This document shows positions 1 through 9,080 of a stretch of 64,000 nt of DNA, piece by piece. The first letter of the stretch is position 1. Every line of letters begins with the position of its first letter. The DNA comes from Manganibacter manganicus (lineage in GTDB: Bacteria; Pseudomonadota; Alphaproteobacteria; Rhizobiales; Rhizobiaceae): positions 29,941 to 93,940 of the forward strand of contig NZ_MDET01000014.1 in assembly GCF_002075885.1 (NCBI RefSeq), written 5' to 3'. The notes beneath the pieces were generated by a model, which made no database searches, was not told the origin of the DNA, and saw nothing but the letters and a program-made list of their open reading frames with translations. A program made the translations under genes and the position numbers.

Positions 1-532
1 TGATCTGGTCGGGTCCCGCCTCGACGTCATGTTCGCACATGCGGCGCGCAAGCAGACGCCGCAGCGCGATCGCGCCGAGCGGGCTTCCATAGTCGGTCAG
101 GATATCGTCGTTGCCACGCGCCAGCGTGCGCAGCGCCCGGCGTAGGCTGTCATTGGGCATCCAAGAAGCCGGAAGCCAGCCGCAGCCCGGCTTGAGGAAC
201 TCGTCTCCCATCTCCAGCGATTGCCGCGATATCCACAGCGGATCGATGGCCCGATCGAGCCGCGGGCCGATGTTGTCGAGTGATAGCGGCTGCGTATGGC
301 CGCTGACATAAAAGCCCGAGCCGCGCCGCGACTGGATAATGCCTTCCGCCGCCAGACGGTCATAAGCTTCCACCACCGTGGATTTGGACACTTGCATCGT
401 TTCGGCGCATTGCCGGATAGAGGGCAGTTTGGCGCCTGGCGCCAATGTACGCGCCGCGATACGGCTGCGAGTGGCCGACATGACACGCTCGACAAGGGTC
501 GTGTCGTCACCGGAAGTCAGGAAATCAGCCAT
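1..532 (-). CDS. MocR/PdxR-type GntR-family regulator with aminotransferase-like domain (partial)
   Basis: Translated from the ATG at 532 and running off the left edge, so only about 177 N-terminal residues are present. Residues ~8-75 form a GntR winged helix-turn-helix, with the recognition region SKSTVVEAYDRLAAEG followed by the wing QSRRGSGFYVSG. The following segment (DILTDYGSPLGAIALRRLLA) is the start of a type I aminotransferase-like fold, which marks the MocR/PdxR group. Members bind PLP and usually control a neighbouring gene. It is divergent from the DMT exporter at 636 with a ~100 bp shared promoter region, the usual regulator-target layout. Family call is firm; the target is inferred. 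Confidence 0.85.
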   Translation of the reverse strand, partial: MADFLTSGDDTTLVERVMSATRSRIAARTLAPGAKLPSIRQCAETMQVSKSTVVEAYDRLAAEGIIQSRRGSGFYVSGHTQPLSLDNIGPRLDRAIDPLWISRQSLEMGDEFLKPGCGWLPASWMPNDSLRRALRTLARGNDDILTDYGSPLGAIALRRLLARRMCEHDVEAGPDQI

Positions 533-635
533 GTGTAATGCGTTTTGTCCCGGTACAGTTTGATGAAATTGTATTGGATCGTAACTGGAACGTCCATGGC
601 GTGCGGCGCTATTCCGCTCAAAACGGAGTTCGATA

Positions 636-1590
636 ATGGACAAAGCGGCGCGCGGCTGGGTGGATGGTTTCCTCGGCATGTTGATCTTTTCCGGCTCGCT
701 GCCGGCGACGCGGGTGGCCGTGGCGGATTTCGACCCGGTTTTCCTGACCGTGGCGCGCGCCGTCATTGCCGGGCTGCTTGGTCTGGCGTTGCTTGTCCTT
801 TTGCGGCAGAAGCGGCCCGATCGTTCCGATCTCGGCTCGCTGGTTATCGTCGCGCTCGGCGTGGTCGTCGGTTTCCCGCTGCTCAGCGCTCTGGCATTGA
901 ACTATGTCACCGCCGCGCATTCGGTGGTCTTTGTCGGGCTGCTGCCGCTGGCGACCGCTTTATTCGGCGTGATGCGCGCTGGCGAGCGGCCTCGTCCTGT
1001 ATTCTGGCTGTTCTCCTGCATGGGCAGCGCCTGCGTTGTCGGCTTCGCGCTCAGTCAAGGCATTGGCGCATCGTCGTTCGGCGATCTTCTGATGCTGGCT
1101 GCCATCATCGTTTGCGGGCTGGGCTATGCGGAGGGCGCCTCTCTTTCGCGCCGGCTCGGCGGCTGGCAGGTCATTTCATGGGCGCTGGTGCTGTCGCTGC
1201 CGGTCATGGCCGTCTGCCTTGCCTTCACTTGGCCATCATCCTTCAGCGGCATCGGTGCGCCGGCATGGATCGGCCTTGCCTATGTTGCGCTGTTTTCCAT
1301 GCTGATCGGCTTCATCTTCTGGTATCGCGGGTTGGCGCTGGGGGGCATCGCGGCGGTCGGCCAGGCTGATCGGCTTCATCTTCTGGTATCGCGGGTTGGC
1401 GCTGGGGGGCATCGCGGCGGTCGGCCAGTTGCAATTGCTGCAACCCTTCTTCGGCCTTGTGCTGGCGGCGGGGCTGCTCGGCGAGCATGTCAGCCCCGTG
1501 ATGATCGTGGTCACATTGGGCGTGGTGGCTTGTGTTGCCGGCGCCAGGCGTTTCGCCCGCGCCGATGTCAGGCAGACCGCCAAAGCCTGA
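636..1590 (+). pseudogene. DMT/EamA-family transporter, frameshifted by a 64-bp tandem duplication
   Basis: Begins MDKAARGWVDGFLGMLIFSGSLPATRVAV and reads as a ten-helix EamA permease of about 296 residues, an inner-membrane exporter of unknown substrate. A 64-bp segment (1301-1364) is repeated exactly at 1365-1428. Because 64 is not a multiple of three, translation after the second copy leaves the family frame and would end at 1649. The proper C-terminus (LQLLQPFFGLVLAAGLLGEH, ending at 1590) continues in another frame; deleting one copy restores a normal-length protein. Probably controlled by the divergent MocR regulator. The lesion could be a real mutation, a reversible duplication or an assembly error. 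Confidence 0.85.
1301..1428. repeat. Perfect 64-bp tandem duplication inside the DMT transporter gene
   Basis: Two identical adjacent copies, 1301-1364 and 1365-1428, each starting GCTGATCGGCTTCATC and ending GCGGTCGGCCAG. It lies within a coding region and shifts the frame by one base. Confidence 0.97.
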
Positions 1591-1630
1591 ATGTTTGGTG
1601 CGGTCTGCCCGGCAGGCTTCGTGGCAATGC

Positions 1631-2992
1631 CTATACGCTTTCGAGATAGGTCTCGAACTCGAAATTGTTGACCCGGAGCGCGAAGGTTTCCAACTCCTGC
1701 CGCTTGCACGCAACGAGAGAGGTGCGCAGAGTATCGTGGAAGATTTCTTCCACCAACTCACCATGCTCGAAACCGGCGATTGCCGAGGCCCAGTCGGGAG
1801 GCAGTTTCGGCAATTTGCGTTTGTAGACATCGGTTCCAGCCGGATCGCCAGGCGACAATTGCCGCTCAATGCCGACCAGGGCTGCGCCGAGAATGGCGGC
1901 AAGCACGAGGTAAGGATTGGCGTCGGCGCCCGAGACCCTGTGCTCGATGCGCCGTGCCTGCGGCGGGCCTCCGGGAATACGGATGGCTACCATGCGGTTT
2001 TCGTAGCCCCAGGCGACGGCGGTCGGCGCATAGGAATTGGGCCGCAAGCGGCGGTAGGAATTGAAATGCGGCGCGAACACCACGGTGCTTTCCGCCATCG
2101 CCGCCAGCAGGCCGCCCACGGCATGGAGCATGGTTTCCGAACCCTGATCGCTGCCATCGTTGAAGACATTGTTGCCCTCGGCGTCGAGCAGGCTGAAATG
2201 CACATGCAGCCCGTTGCCGGCCCGCTTGCCGTAAGGCTTGGCCATGAAGGAGGCGATGAAGCCGTGCTTGCGGGCGATGCCTTTGACGGTGCGCTTGAAC
2301 AGCACGGCGTCGTCGGCGGCACGCAATGCATCGGCGACATGATTGAGATTGATCTCGAACTGGCCGACGCCGTTTTCGGCAATCGCCGTATCGACGGGAA
2401 TGTCCTGCATGCGGCAGGCGTCGTAAACTTCATGGATGAAGGCTTCGAAATCGTCGATCTCGTCGATCGAAAGTGCCGCGTCCGAATCGAGGCGCCTGCC
2501 TGTCACCGGGGATTTCGGTCCTTTCGGGCGGGTGGAATCCGGATCGACGAGATAGAATTCGAGTTCCGTCGCTACCACAGGCGTGAGGCCAAGCTCGCTG
2601 TAGCGATCGAGGATGCCTGCCAGCGCACGACGCGGGTCGCCGAGATAGGGCGTCCCGTTTTCGTCGGCGAACCAAAGCGGTATGAGCGCGGTCGGATGCG
2701 CCGTCCATTCCATCGGCAATATGCCGCGCCCGGTCCACTGGCAGATGCCGTCGGCGTCGCCCGTCGAAAAAACCAGTTTGTTGCCTTCGATGTCTTCGCC
2801 CCAGATATCCACGCCGCCGACCGAGTAGGGCATGCGCAGCTTGCCCTCCAATGCCTTCTGTGCCTGCTCCACGGGGATACGCTTGCCGCGCATGATGCCG
2901 TTAAGGTCGCAGACCGCAGCCCTCAGGCTCTGGATGTCGGGCCGGCTGGTCAGCCAGTCCAGAACCTCCGCCACTGTTTCTCCCAATTGCAA
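1631..2992 (-). CDS. Glutamine synthetase family protein, PuuA-like (gamma-glutamylputrescine synthetase type)
   Basis: 453 residues, the usual length for the PuuA/GlnT branch. The N-terminal beta-grasp holds CDLNGIMRGKRIP, the hallmark of this branch; the catalytic domain has TELEFYLVDPDS, FMAKPYGKRAGNGLHVHFSL and RRIEHRVSGADANPYLVLAA, covering metal, glutamate and ATP contacts. PuuA enzymes ligate L-glutamate to putrescine or a related amine at ATP cost in the cytoplasm. The divergent gene at 3243 encodes an aldehyde dehydrogenase, consistent with an amine-to-acid catabolic pair, but the actual amine cannot be read from sequence. No alternative function outside the GS superfamily is plausible. 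Confidence 0.88.
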   Translation of the reverse strand: MQLGETVAEVLDWLTSRPDIQSLRAAVCDLNGIMRGKRIPVEQAQKALEGKLRMPYSVGGVDIWGEDIEGNKLVFSTGDADGICQWTGRGILPMEWTAHPTALIPLWFADENGTPYLGDPRRALAGILDRYSELGLTPVVATELEFYLVDPDSTRPKGPKSPVTGRRLDSDAALSIDEIDDFEAFIHEVYDACRMQDIPVDTAIAENGVGQFEINLNHVADALRAADDAVLFKRTVKGIARKHGFIASFMAKPYGKRAGNGLHVHFSLLDAEGNNVFNDGSDQGSETMLHAVGGLLAAMAESTVVFAPHFNSYRRLRPNSYAPTAVAWGYENRMVAIRIPGGPPQARRIEHRVSGADANPYLVLAAILGAALVGIERQLSPGDPAGTDVYKRKLPKLPPDWASAIAGFEHGELVEEIFHDTLRTSLVACKRQELETFALRVNNFEFETYLESV

Positions 2993-3242
2993 CTCCTATG
3001 CTGGTTGAACATACTTGCGAATTGTCTTTCATGCCTTGCGCGACTGGCCGGTGCCGGACTAGGCATGGCACCTGCCATCGGCACAGCACCGAAGATGGCT
3101 ATGTCGACTGTGGCCGGACAGTGAGATTTGCTCGACCGGGCGGGTCCGATTGAAACAAGCTAACCCGGATCGCAGCATAACGGCGGATAACGGAAAGCCA
3201 AGCCGGCTTGAATTCAGCCGCAAAGAGAAGGAAGCAAGAACG

Positions 3243-4685
3243 ATGGCAAGTGTTAGCGTGAAGTCCAATCTGATCGGCGGCGAGTGGCGGGACAGCGCCG
3301 ACGGACGCGAGAATCGCAACCCTTCGAACGTCGCCGATGTGATCGGGCTTTATGCCTCTGGCAACGCTGGCATGGTGGACGAGGCAGTGGCGGCGGCACA
3401 GGCGGCCCTGCCGGCATGGTCGACTTCAACGCCGCAGCAGCGTTTCGACATTCTCGACCGTGCCGGAACGGAGGTCCTGGCGCGGCGCGACGAACTCGGC
3501 CGCCTGCTCAGCCGCGAGGAGGGCAAGATTCTTGCCGAAGGCTGCGGCGAGGTGGCGCGTGCCGGGCAGATTCTGAAATTCATGGCCGGCGAGGCGCTCC
3601 GCAATCCGGGCGATGTGCTGCCTTCGGTCAGGCCCGGCGTCAAGGTCGAGGTCACGCGTGAGCCGGTCGGCGTCGTCGGCATCATCACGCCGTGGAATTT
3701 CCCCATCGCCATTCCTGCCTGGAAAATCGCCCCGGCACTGGCCTATGGCAATACGGTCGTCTTCAAGCCGGCCGAACTGGTGCCGGGCTCGGCGTGGGAA
3801 CTGGTCGATATATTGCATCGCGCCGGCCTGCCACACGGCGTGCTCAATCTGGTAATGGGCAAGGGCCGCGATGTCGGGCAGGCGATCCTCGATCATCGCG
3901 GCATAGATGCCGTTTCCTTCACCGGTTCCGTCGCCACCGGCAGAACTGCCGTCGCCACGGTGGCGGCGCGCGGCGGCAAGGTCCAGGCCGAGATGGGGGG
4001 CAAGAACCCGCTCGTCGTCATGGACGATGCCAACCTCGACATCGCCGTCGAGGCTGCCGTCAACGGCGCCTTCTATTCCACCGGCCAGCGTTGCACGGCG
4101 TCCAGCCGTCTGATCGTCACCAAGGGTATCCACGACCGCTTCCTTGCCGCCATGCGCGAGCGGGTTTCGGCGCTGCGCGTCGGCGACGCGCTGGCCAAGG
4201 ATACGCAGATCGGCCCCGTGGTGGACGAGCGCCAGCTTGCGCAGGATCTGCGCTATGTCGAGATCGGCAAGGAAGACGGCGGCAAGGCTGAGACCGGCGG
4301 CGAGCCGGTGAAGCATGACAATGAGGGTTATTTCATGCAGCCGGTGCTGTTTTCGGGCACCACCAACGACATGCGCATCAACCGCGAGGAGGTATTCGGC
4401 CCTGTCGCCAGCATCATTCGCGTCGGCGATTATGAGGAGGCGCTGGCCACCGCCAACGATACCGAATTCGGCTTGTGCGCCGGCATCGCCACCACTTCGC
4501 TGAAGCACGCCGAGCATTTCAAGCGGCATTCGCGCGCGGGCATGGTCATGGTCAACCTGCCGACGGCCGGTGTCGATTACCATGTGCCGTTCGGCGGCGC
4601 CAAGGGGTCGAGCTACGGACAGCGTGAGCAGGGAACCTATGCCAAGGAGTTCTACACCACGGTCAAGACCGCTTACACGGCCTGA
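3243..4685 (+). CDS. NAD(P)-dependent aldehyde dehydrogenase (semialdehyde type)
   Basis: 480 residues from the ATG at 3243, preceded by AGAGAAGGAAGC; the reading frame stays open upstream, but the aligned family start is MASVSVKSNLIGGEW. The catalytic cysteine lies in GQRCTASSR (C284) and the general base in AEMGGKNP (E250), with the cofactor motif GIITPWNFPIAIPAWKIAPAL. The family oxidises aldehydes such as succinate, glutarate or 2-oxoglutarate semialdehydes to acids. Divergent from the PuuA-like synthetase, suggesting a polyamine or amino-acid derived aldehyde. The exact substrate is not decidable from sequence. Confidence 0.9.
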   Translation: MASVSVKSNLIGGEWRDSADGRENRNPSNVADVIGLYASGNAGMVDEAVAAAQAALPAWSTSTPQQRFDILDRAGTEVLARRDELGRLLSREEGKILAEGCGEVARAGQILKFMAGEALRNPGDVLPSVRPGVKVEVTREPVGVVGIITPWNFPIAIPAWKIAPALAYGNTVVFKPAELVPGSAWELVDILHRAGLPHGVLNLVMGKGRDVGQAILDHRGIDAVSFTGSVATGRTAVATVAARGGKVQAEMGGKNPLVVMDDANLDIAVEAAVNGAFYSTGQRCTASSRLIVTKGIHDRFLAAMRERVSALRVGDALAKDTQIGPVVDERQLAQDLRYVEIGKEDGGKAETGGEPVKHDNEGYFMQPVLFSGTTNDMRINREEVFGPVASIIRVGDYEEALATANDTEFGLCAGIATTSLKHAEHFKRHSRAGMVMVNLPTAGVDYHVPFGGAKGSSYGQREQGTYAKEFYTTVKTAYTA

Positions 4686-4699
4686 CATTTCACAATAGA

Positions 4700-4741
4700 G
4701 CATTTGCAGCCAGACGGAATCGTCTGGCGTCGCACAAATGC
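4700..4741. terminator. Hairpin between convergent genes
   Basis: Nested inverted repeats GCATTTG (4700-4706)/CAAATGC (4735-4741) and CCAGACG (4710-4716)/CGTCTGG (4721-4727) sit between the convergent aldehyde dehydrogenase and DUF3597 genes. There is no clear T-run, so a terminator role is likely by position only; it may also be a dispersed repeat. Confidence 0.4.
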
Positions 4742-4845
4742 AGCCAAGTAAATCAAAAGAAGCGGCGGGAACCACGTTCGTCAGAACACCCGCTGCTCCA
4801 GCGCGGCAGGTGCGTTGCCCTGCCGCCGCTTCGCTTTGAAACCGA

Positions 4846-5253
4846 TCAGTCGAGCAGGTCGGCCGGCACCTTGCCGCCATTTTCCGACAGCTTCTTCAGC
4901 AGCGCCTTGTGCAGCCAGATGTTCATGGCCGCGGAATCGCCAGTTGAACCCGGATAGCCGAGTTCGGCTGCCAGTTCTTTGCGCTCGGCGAGGCTGCTGT
5001 CCATGTCGAGCGCCTTCATCAAATCCACGATCGAGGTACGCCAGTTGAGTTTCTGGCCCTTGGAAGCCACTGCCTTTTCAAGAACCGCCGCCACGTCGAC
5101 CGTCTGCGCCGGTGCGCGGGCCGCACCGCCGGCGGGCGGCGCGGGTTGAGGCGTGGCGGTGCCGCCCGAAGACGGCGCCGGCTGCGCTGCCGGGGCTTCC
5201 GCCGCCTCGGCCCGGCCGAAGATCGCGCCCTTGATCTTGTCGAAAATACCCAC
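4846..5253 (-). CDS. DUF3597 domain protein
   Basis: 135 residues from the GTG at 5253, chosen because AAGGAGGCAAAG precedes it and MGIFDKIKGAIFG is the family start; longer in-frame starts up to 5457 lack this. A short amphipathic N-terminus is followed by an Ala/Pro/Gly-rich linker (residues ~20-55) and a compact C-terminal domain with GQKLNWRTSIVDLMKALDMD and SAAMNIWLHKALLKKLSENG, the DUF3597 signature. Function is unknown; the fold is related to LysM-like or peptidoglycan-associated small proteins only by speculation. Monocistronic, convergent with the upstream dehydrogenase. Confidence 0.85.
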   Translation of the reverse strand: MGIFDKIKGAIFGRAEAAEAPAAQPAPSSGGTATPQPAPPAGGAARAPAQTVDVAAVLEKAVASKGQKLNWRTSIVDLMKALDMDSSLAERKELAAELGYPGSTGDSAAMNIWLHKALLKKLSENGGKVPADLLD

Positions 5254-5443
5254 CTTTGCCTCCTTGATCGCAAAAACAGAGCCCGCCACCCAGGCAAACG
5301 GTAGGGGGCGAAGGCGCTCATGTAAACAATTATGATCGCGGCAGGAAATCACCTCGGCTTGCGTCTCCGCCAATTTCACGGATGCGTCGCGGCAATCGAA
5401 TCGGCTAGGGCTTCTTGTAATTCGGGCATCAAGGAGTTGCGCC

Positions 5444-5791
5444 ATGACCGTCGCCATCTATGGCATCCCCAATTGCGACACGATCAAGAAGGCGCGCAAC
5501 TGGCTGGAATCCCATAGCGTCGACTATGCCTTCCATGATTATCGCAAGCAGGGGTTCGAGGCCGACAGGCTGGAGGCTTGGATCGGCAAACTCGGCTGGG
5601 AGGTGCTGCTCAACAAGTCGAGCGCGACGTTCCGGGGCCTTGCAGATGCCGAAAAGCACGGGCTGGACGCGCAAAAGGCCAGGGCATTGATGCTCGCCCA
5701 TCCAACTATGATCAAGCGGCCTGTGCTTGAGAAAGGCGCGCAACTTCTGGTCGGCTTCAAGCCCGATATTTATGAGCGGGAACTGCTTTGA
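5444..5791 (+). CDS. ArsC/Spx-family thioredoxin-fold protein, YffB-like
   Basis: 115 residues, typical for YffB-type members of the ArsC family. The motif YGIPNCDTIKKARNWL carries the single N-terminal cysteine (C10), and the pattern FRGLADAEK...PTMIKRPVLEKG matches the glutathione-dependent reductase-like fold. True arsenate reductases of this fold carry extra arginines around the cysteine site, which I cannot confirm here, and no ars genes are nearby, so a general thiol-reductase-like role is preferred. Start ATG at 5444 follows AAGGAGTTGCGCC, a good ribosome binding site. Confidence 0.85.
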   Translation: MTVAIYGIPNCDTIKKARNWLESHSVDYAFHDYRKQGFEADRLEAWIGKLGWEVLLNKSSATFRGLADAEKHGLDAQKARALMLAHPTMIKRPVLEKGAQLLVGFKPDIYERELL

Positions 5792-5832
5792 TACTCGGTG
5801 CGTGCTTCGAGGCTCGACCTTCCGCCTTCCCT

Positions 5833-5938
5833 GCGTGCTTCGAGACGGCGGCGTTCGCCGCCTCCTCAGCATGAGGGCTTTTGGCGCAAACCTCCCTCAT
5901 CCTGAGGTGCGAACGAAGTGAGCCTCGAAGGACGCACG
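5833..5938. repeat. RIME-like palindromic intergenic repeat
   Basis: The left arm runs from CGTGCTTCGAGACGG to CCTCAGCATGAGGG; the right arm from CCCTCATCCTGAGG to CCTCGAAGGACGCACG. It forms a long imperfect inverted repeat between two convergent genes. The same unit recurs at 21.5-21.7 kb and 30984-31092. It resembles the mosaic elements described from Rhizobiaceae. Confidence 0.8.
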
Positions 5939-5939
5939 C

Positions 5940-6296
5940 CTATTTCACCTCTTGCAAATATTTAGCCAGCACCACGGCATTGTTGTGCGCCTCGTCATGT
6001 GCGCCGTAGAGCAATGTCAGCTTGCCCTTCGCCGCCAGATCGCGCAGTTCCTCGACCGCTTCGCTCCTGTCTTTCAGTTCGGCCCGGTAGCGTGTCTGGA
6101 ATTCATCCCATTTTGCCGGATCATGGCCGAACCACTTGCGCAACTCGTCGCTCGGCGCGACGGCCTTGACCCATTCAGTGAGTTTTGCGTCTTCTTTCTT
6201 GACGCCGCGCGGCCACAGCCGATCCACCAGCACCCGTTGCCCGTCAGCGGATGAAGGCGCTTCGTAAACCCGCTTGATCGCGATCTCCGTGGCCAT
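5940..6296 (-). CDS. DUF488 family protein (YeaO-like)
   Basis: 118 residues starting MATEIAIKRVYEAPSSADG. The family signature RVLVDRLWPRGVKKEDAKL is present at residues ~20-40, followed by WVKAVAPSDELRKWFGHDPAKWDEF and a C-terminal LTLLYGAHDEAHNNAVVLAKYL. DUF488/YeaO proteins are small cytosolic proteins of unknown function found across proteobacteria. Upstream it is separated by ~33 bp from the end of the aminopeptidase gene on the same strand, so the two may be cotranscribed. Confidence 0.88.
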   Translation of the reverse strand: MATEIAIKRVYEAPSSADGQRVLVDRLWPRGVKKEDAKLTEWVKAVAPSDELRKWFGHDPAKWDEFQTRYRAELKDRSEAVEELRDLAAKGKLTLLYGAHDEAHNNAVVLAKYLQEVK

Positions 6297-6329
6297 GTCT
6301 TTCCCTTTCGTCCCCGGCCGTGCCTGCTT

Positions 6330-7586
6330 TCAGGCCCATTCGCCCTTGCGCATCACCGGCACCCGGCGACCGTCTTCGTGGAGGCCGTCAATATCCACCT
6401 TGTCGGAGCCGATCATCCAGTCGATATGGATGAGGCTCTTGTTGCCGCCGCGCGCGGCGATCTCGTCGCGGCTGAGCTTGTCGCCATTGACGAAGCATTT
6501 CGCATAGCATTGGCCCAGCGCGATGTGACATGAGGCGTTTTCGTCGAACAGCGTGTTGTAGAACAGGATACCGCTTCTGGAGATCGGCGAGGAATGCGGC
6601 ACCAGCGCCACTTCGCCAAGCCGGCGCGCGCCTTCATCCGTGTCCAGCACCTTGTGCAGCACGTCCTCACCCTTGGCGGCTCTGGCCTCCACGATCCGCC
6701 CTTCCTCGAAACGCACCGAAATCTCGTCGATCAGCGTGCCTTGATAGGAAAGCGGCTTGGTCGATGAGACATGGCCGGAAACCCGCCGGGCATGCGGCGT
6801 GGTGAACACTTCTTCCGTCGGGATATTGGGGTTGCAGGTCACGCCGTTCTTGGCCGTCGAGGCGCCCCCCATCCATTCGTGATCGTCGGCCAGCCCAACG
6901 GTCAGGTCGGTGCCCGGCCCGGTGAAGTGCAGGGCATGGAATTTATGGCCGTTCATCCATTCGGTGCGCTGGCGAAGTGCTGCGTTATGTGCCGCCCAGG
7001 CGCCGATCGGGTCGTCATTATCGACGCGGCTGGCGGCAAAGATCGCGTCGGCCAGCTTGGCCACGGCCACATCGTCGGTCTCGCCCGGAAACACCTGTTT
7101 CGCCCATGCCAGTTCCGGATAGGCAACGATGTTCCAGTTGATGTCGAAGCCGGTGATTTTTTCCAGCGCCGGCTGGTAGGCGGTGGAGTTGGCCTTGTTG
7201 GCGCGCGCCACCTTCGTTGGGTCCTGCCCGGAAAGCAGCGAGGGATTGTCACCGCGCACGGCAAGCCGCGCCGCATTATTGGAGAAAGCCTTGGCCATGC
7301 CTTCATAGAGCCAGTCGGCTGCGCGGTCGAAGCTGTCATCCTGCCCGTAACGGAAGCGGGCCAGCGTGATTTCGTCATCGGAGAAGATCGGCGTCACCAG
7401 CCCGGCGCCGGCCTTGTAAGCCTGTTCGACGATCCTGCGCGTCAGCGGCAGCGCCGGAATGGACGATGTCAGCACCAGATCCTGGCCCGGCTGCAATTGC
7501 AGCCCGACCTTGATTACCACTTCCGCCAACCGGTCCAGTTTCACCGGGTCGATCGATGCCGAAAAGTCGCGGGCGTGTGTCGTCAT
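6330..7586 (-). CDS. M29-family metallo-aminopeptidase (AmpS/PepS type)
   Basis: 418 residues from the ATG at 7586; the open frame extends further upstream but MTTHARDFSASIDPVKLDRLAEV is the family start. Residues NIPTEEVFTTPH supply glutamate and histidine metal ligands, and the C-terminal LIHIDWMIGSDKVDIDG supplies the second His/Asp set of the dinuclear centre. These cytosolic enzymes release N-terminal residues from short peptides and form dimers. Followed at 33 bp by the DUF488 gene. No signal peptide is seen. Confidence 0.92.
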   Translation of the reverse strand: MTTHARDFSASIDPVKLDRLAEVVIKVGLQLQPGQDLVLTSSIPALPLTRRIVEQAYKAGAGLVTPIFSDDEITLARFRYGQDDSFDRAADWLYEGMAKAFSNNAARLAVRGDNPSLLSGQDPTKVARANKANSTAYQPALEKITGFDINWNIVAYPELAWAKQVFPGETDDVAVAKLADAIFAASRVDNDDPIGAWAAHNAALRQRTEWMNGHKFHALHFTGPGTDLTVGLADDHEWMGGASTAKNGVTCNPNIPTEEVFTTPHARRVSGHVSSTKPLSYQGTLIDEISVRFEEGRIVEARAAKGEDVLHKVLDTDEGARRLGEVALVPHSSPISRSGILFYNTLFDENASCHIALGQCYAKCFVNGDKLSRDEIAARGGNKSLIHIDWMIGSDKVDIDGLHEDGRRVPVMRKGEWA

Positions 7587-7801
7587 GGTCCTGCCTGTTT
7601 TTGAAAGAATGCCTGAAATCATACATAGACCGCGTTCACCGGTCTTTCCACCATCGTCAACGAATAGTCCCGGCTGGACCGGTCGCGCTGCTTGTCGTGC
7701 TTGATCCGGAAGACGGCATGGCGGCTGTTGGATCAGGCAATTGGTATTGGCCCAACGAAAACGGATTGTGTTGCCATGTGGCCTCCATATTGTGCGCCGC
7801 G

Positions 7802-8959
7802 ATGAAATCCGCCTCGAACACATCCATGCGCTACGCCGCCGCCGGCATGATCGGCCTGGCCGTTGCCATGGGCATTGGCCGTTTCATCTATACGCCGATC
7901 CTGCCGGGAATGATGGAGGAACTGCATCTCTCGGCATCGGATGCCGGCTTGATCGCCTCGGCCAATTACCTCGGCTATCTGGTCGGCGCGCTGCTGGCCG
8001 CCGGCGGCTGGGCGCATGGGCGCGAGCGATCGATGATGCTGGTTGGCCTGGGCGGCACAGCGGTGCTGGCGGCGCTGATGGGCGTGACGGACGCGATGGT
8101 GCCGTTTCTCGTCATCCGCTTTCTGGCCGGTGTCGCCAGCGCGTTCGTCATGGTCTTTCTCACCAGCATTGTGTTCAGTCATCTCGCCGCCGCCGACAGG
8201 AACGGCCTCCATGCCTTGCATTTCGGCGGCGTCGGGCTCGGAATAGCGATTTCGGCGGCGCTGCTGGCCGTGCTTGTCACCGAACATTCCGGCTGGACCG
8301 CGGGCTGGTACTGGTCGGCGATCATATCCGCCTGCGGCTTCGTCGCCGTGGTTCTGATGGCGCGCGGCGGACCGCTTGGCAATGGCACGGAAGGACGCGA
8401 ACCGCGTCTGCCGAAGGATCGGTCGCTCACCCGCGTCATTATCGCCTACGGCCTGTTTGGCTTCGGCTATGTGGTCACGGCCACGTTCCTCATCGCCATC
8501 GTGCGCCAGGACGGCGGCGGCCGGGTCTTTGAAACCATGGTCTGGCTCGTCACTGGCCTCGTCGGTGTGCCTTCGGTCTGGGTCTGGAACCGGATTGCCG
8601 CACGGGTCGGGCTTTACGCCGCTTATGTACTGGCCTGTCTTGTCGAGGCGGTGGGGGTCGCGGCAAGCGTGTCGCTCGGCGGCCAGATCGGGCCGTTGCT
8701 CGGCGGCGTCCTGCTCGGCTTCACCTTTATCGCCGCGACAGCGCTTGGGCTACAGGCGGGCCGGATGCTGGCGCCACGCGCGCCGCGCCGGGTGTTTGCG
8801 CTGATGACCGCGTCGTTCGGCGTCGGCCAGATCGTCGGGCCGCTGGTGGCCGGCCTGTTGGCGCAATGGTCGGGCAGCTTCTTCGTACCCTCGATCGCCG
8901 CTTCCATCGTGCTTTTGCTTTCCGCCGGCTGCGTCTGGTCGGCACGCAAGCCTGCCTGA
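7802..8959 (+). CDS. YbfB/YjiJ-family MFS transporter
   Basis: 385 residues from the ATG at 7802; open frame extends upstream to 7556 but those residues are not membrane-like. Twelve hydrophobic segments are evident, with the first bearing GMIGLAVAMGIGRFIYTPILPGMM, the signature of the YbfB group of the major facilitator superfamily. Substrate is unknown. The stretch 7587-7801 between it and the divergent aminopeptidase is the likely promoter region. Confidence 0.88.
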   Translation: MKSASNTSMRYAAAGMIGLAVAMGIGRFIYTPILPGMMEELHLSASDAGLIASANYLGYLVGALLAAGGWAHGRERSMMLVGLGGTAVLAALMGVTDAMVPFLVIRFLAGVASAFVMVFLTSIVFSHLAAADRNGLHALHFGGVGLGIAISAALLAVLVTEHSGWTAGWYWSAIISACGFVAVVLMARGGPLGNGTEGREPRLPKDRSLTRVIIAYGLFGFGYVVTATFLIAIVRQDGGGRVFETMVWLVTGLVGVPSVWVWNRIAARVGLYAAYVLACLVEAVGVAASVSLGGQIGPLLGGVLLGFTFIAATALGLQAGRMLAPRAPRRVFALMTASFGVGQIVGPLVAGLLAQWSGSFFVPSIAASIVLLLSAGCVWSARKPA

Positions 8960-9080
8960 GCGCGTCGCTCTGCACCAGACATGACAATATTGTAATCGGG
9001 TGAATGGCCGGCGCGCCATTTCCTTGCCGCAAAAACTGTGACTTGATGCTTGCGAATCGCAGTCATCAAGGGATCACCGG

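Noticed and set aside
636..1649. 337-residue transporter as an intact gene
   Set aside because: The C-terminal ~80 residues after the duplication are out of the family frame; the normal end lies in another frame.
5444..5791. Arsenate reductase ArsC proper
   Set aside because: Fits the YffB-like branch better and no ars genes are near.
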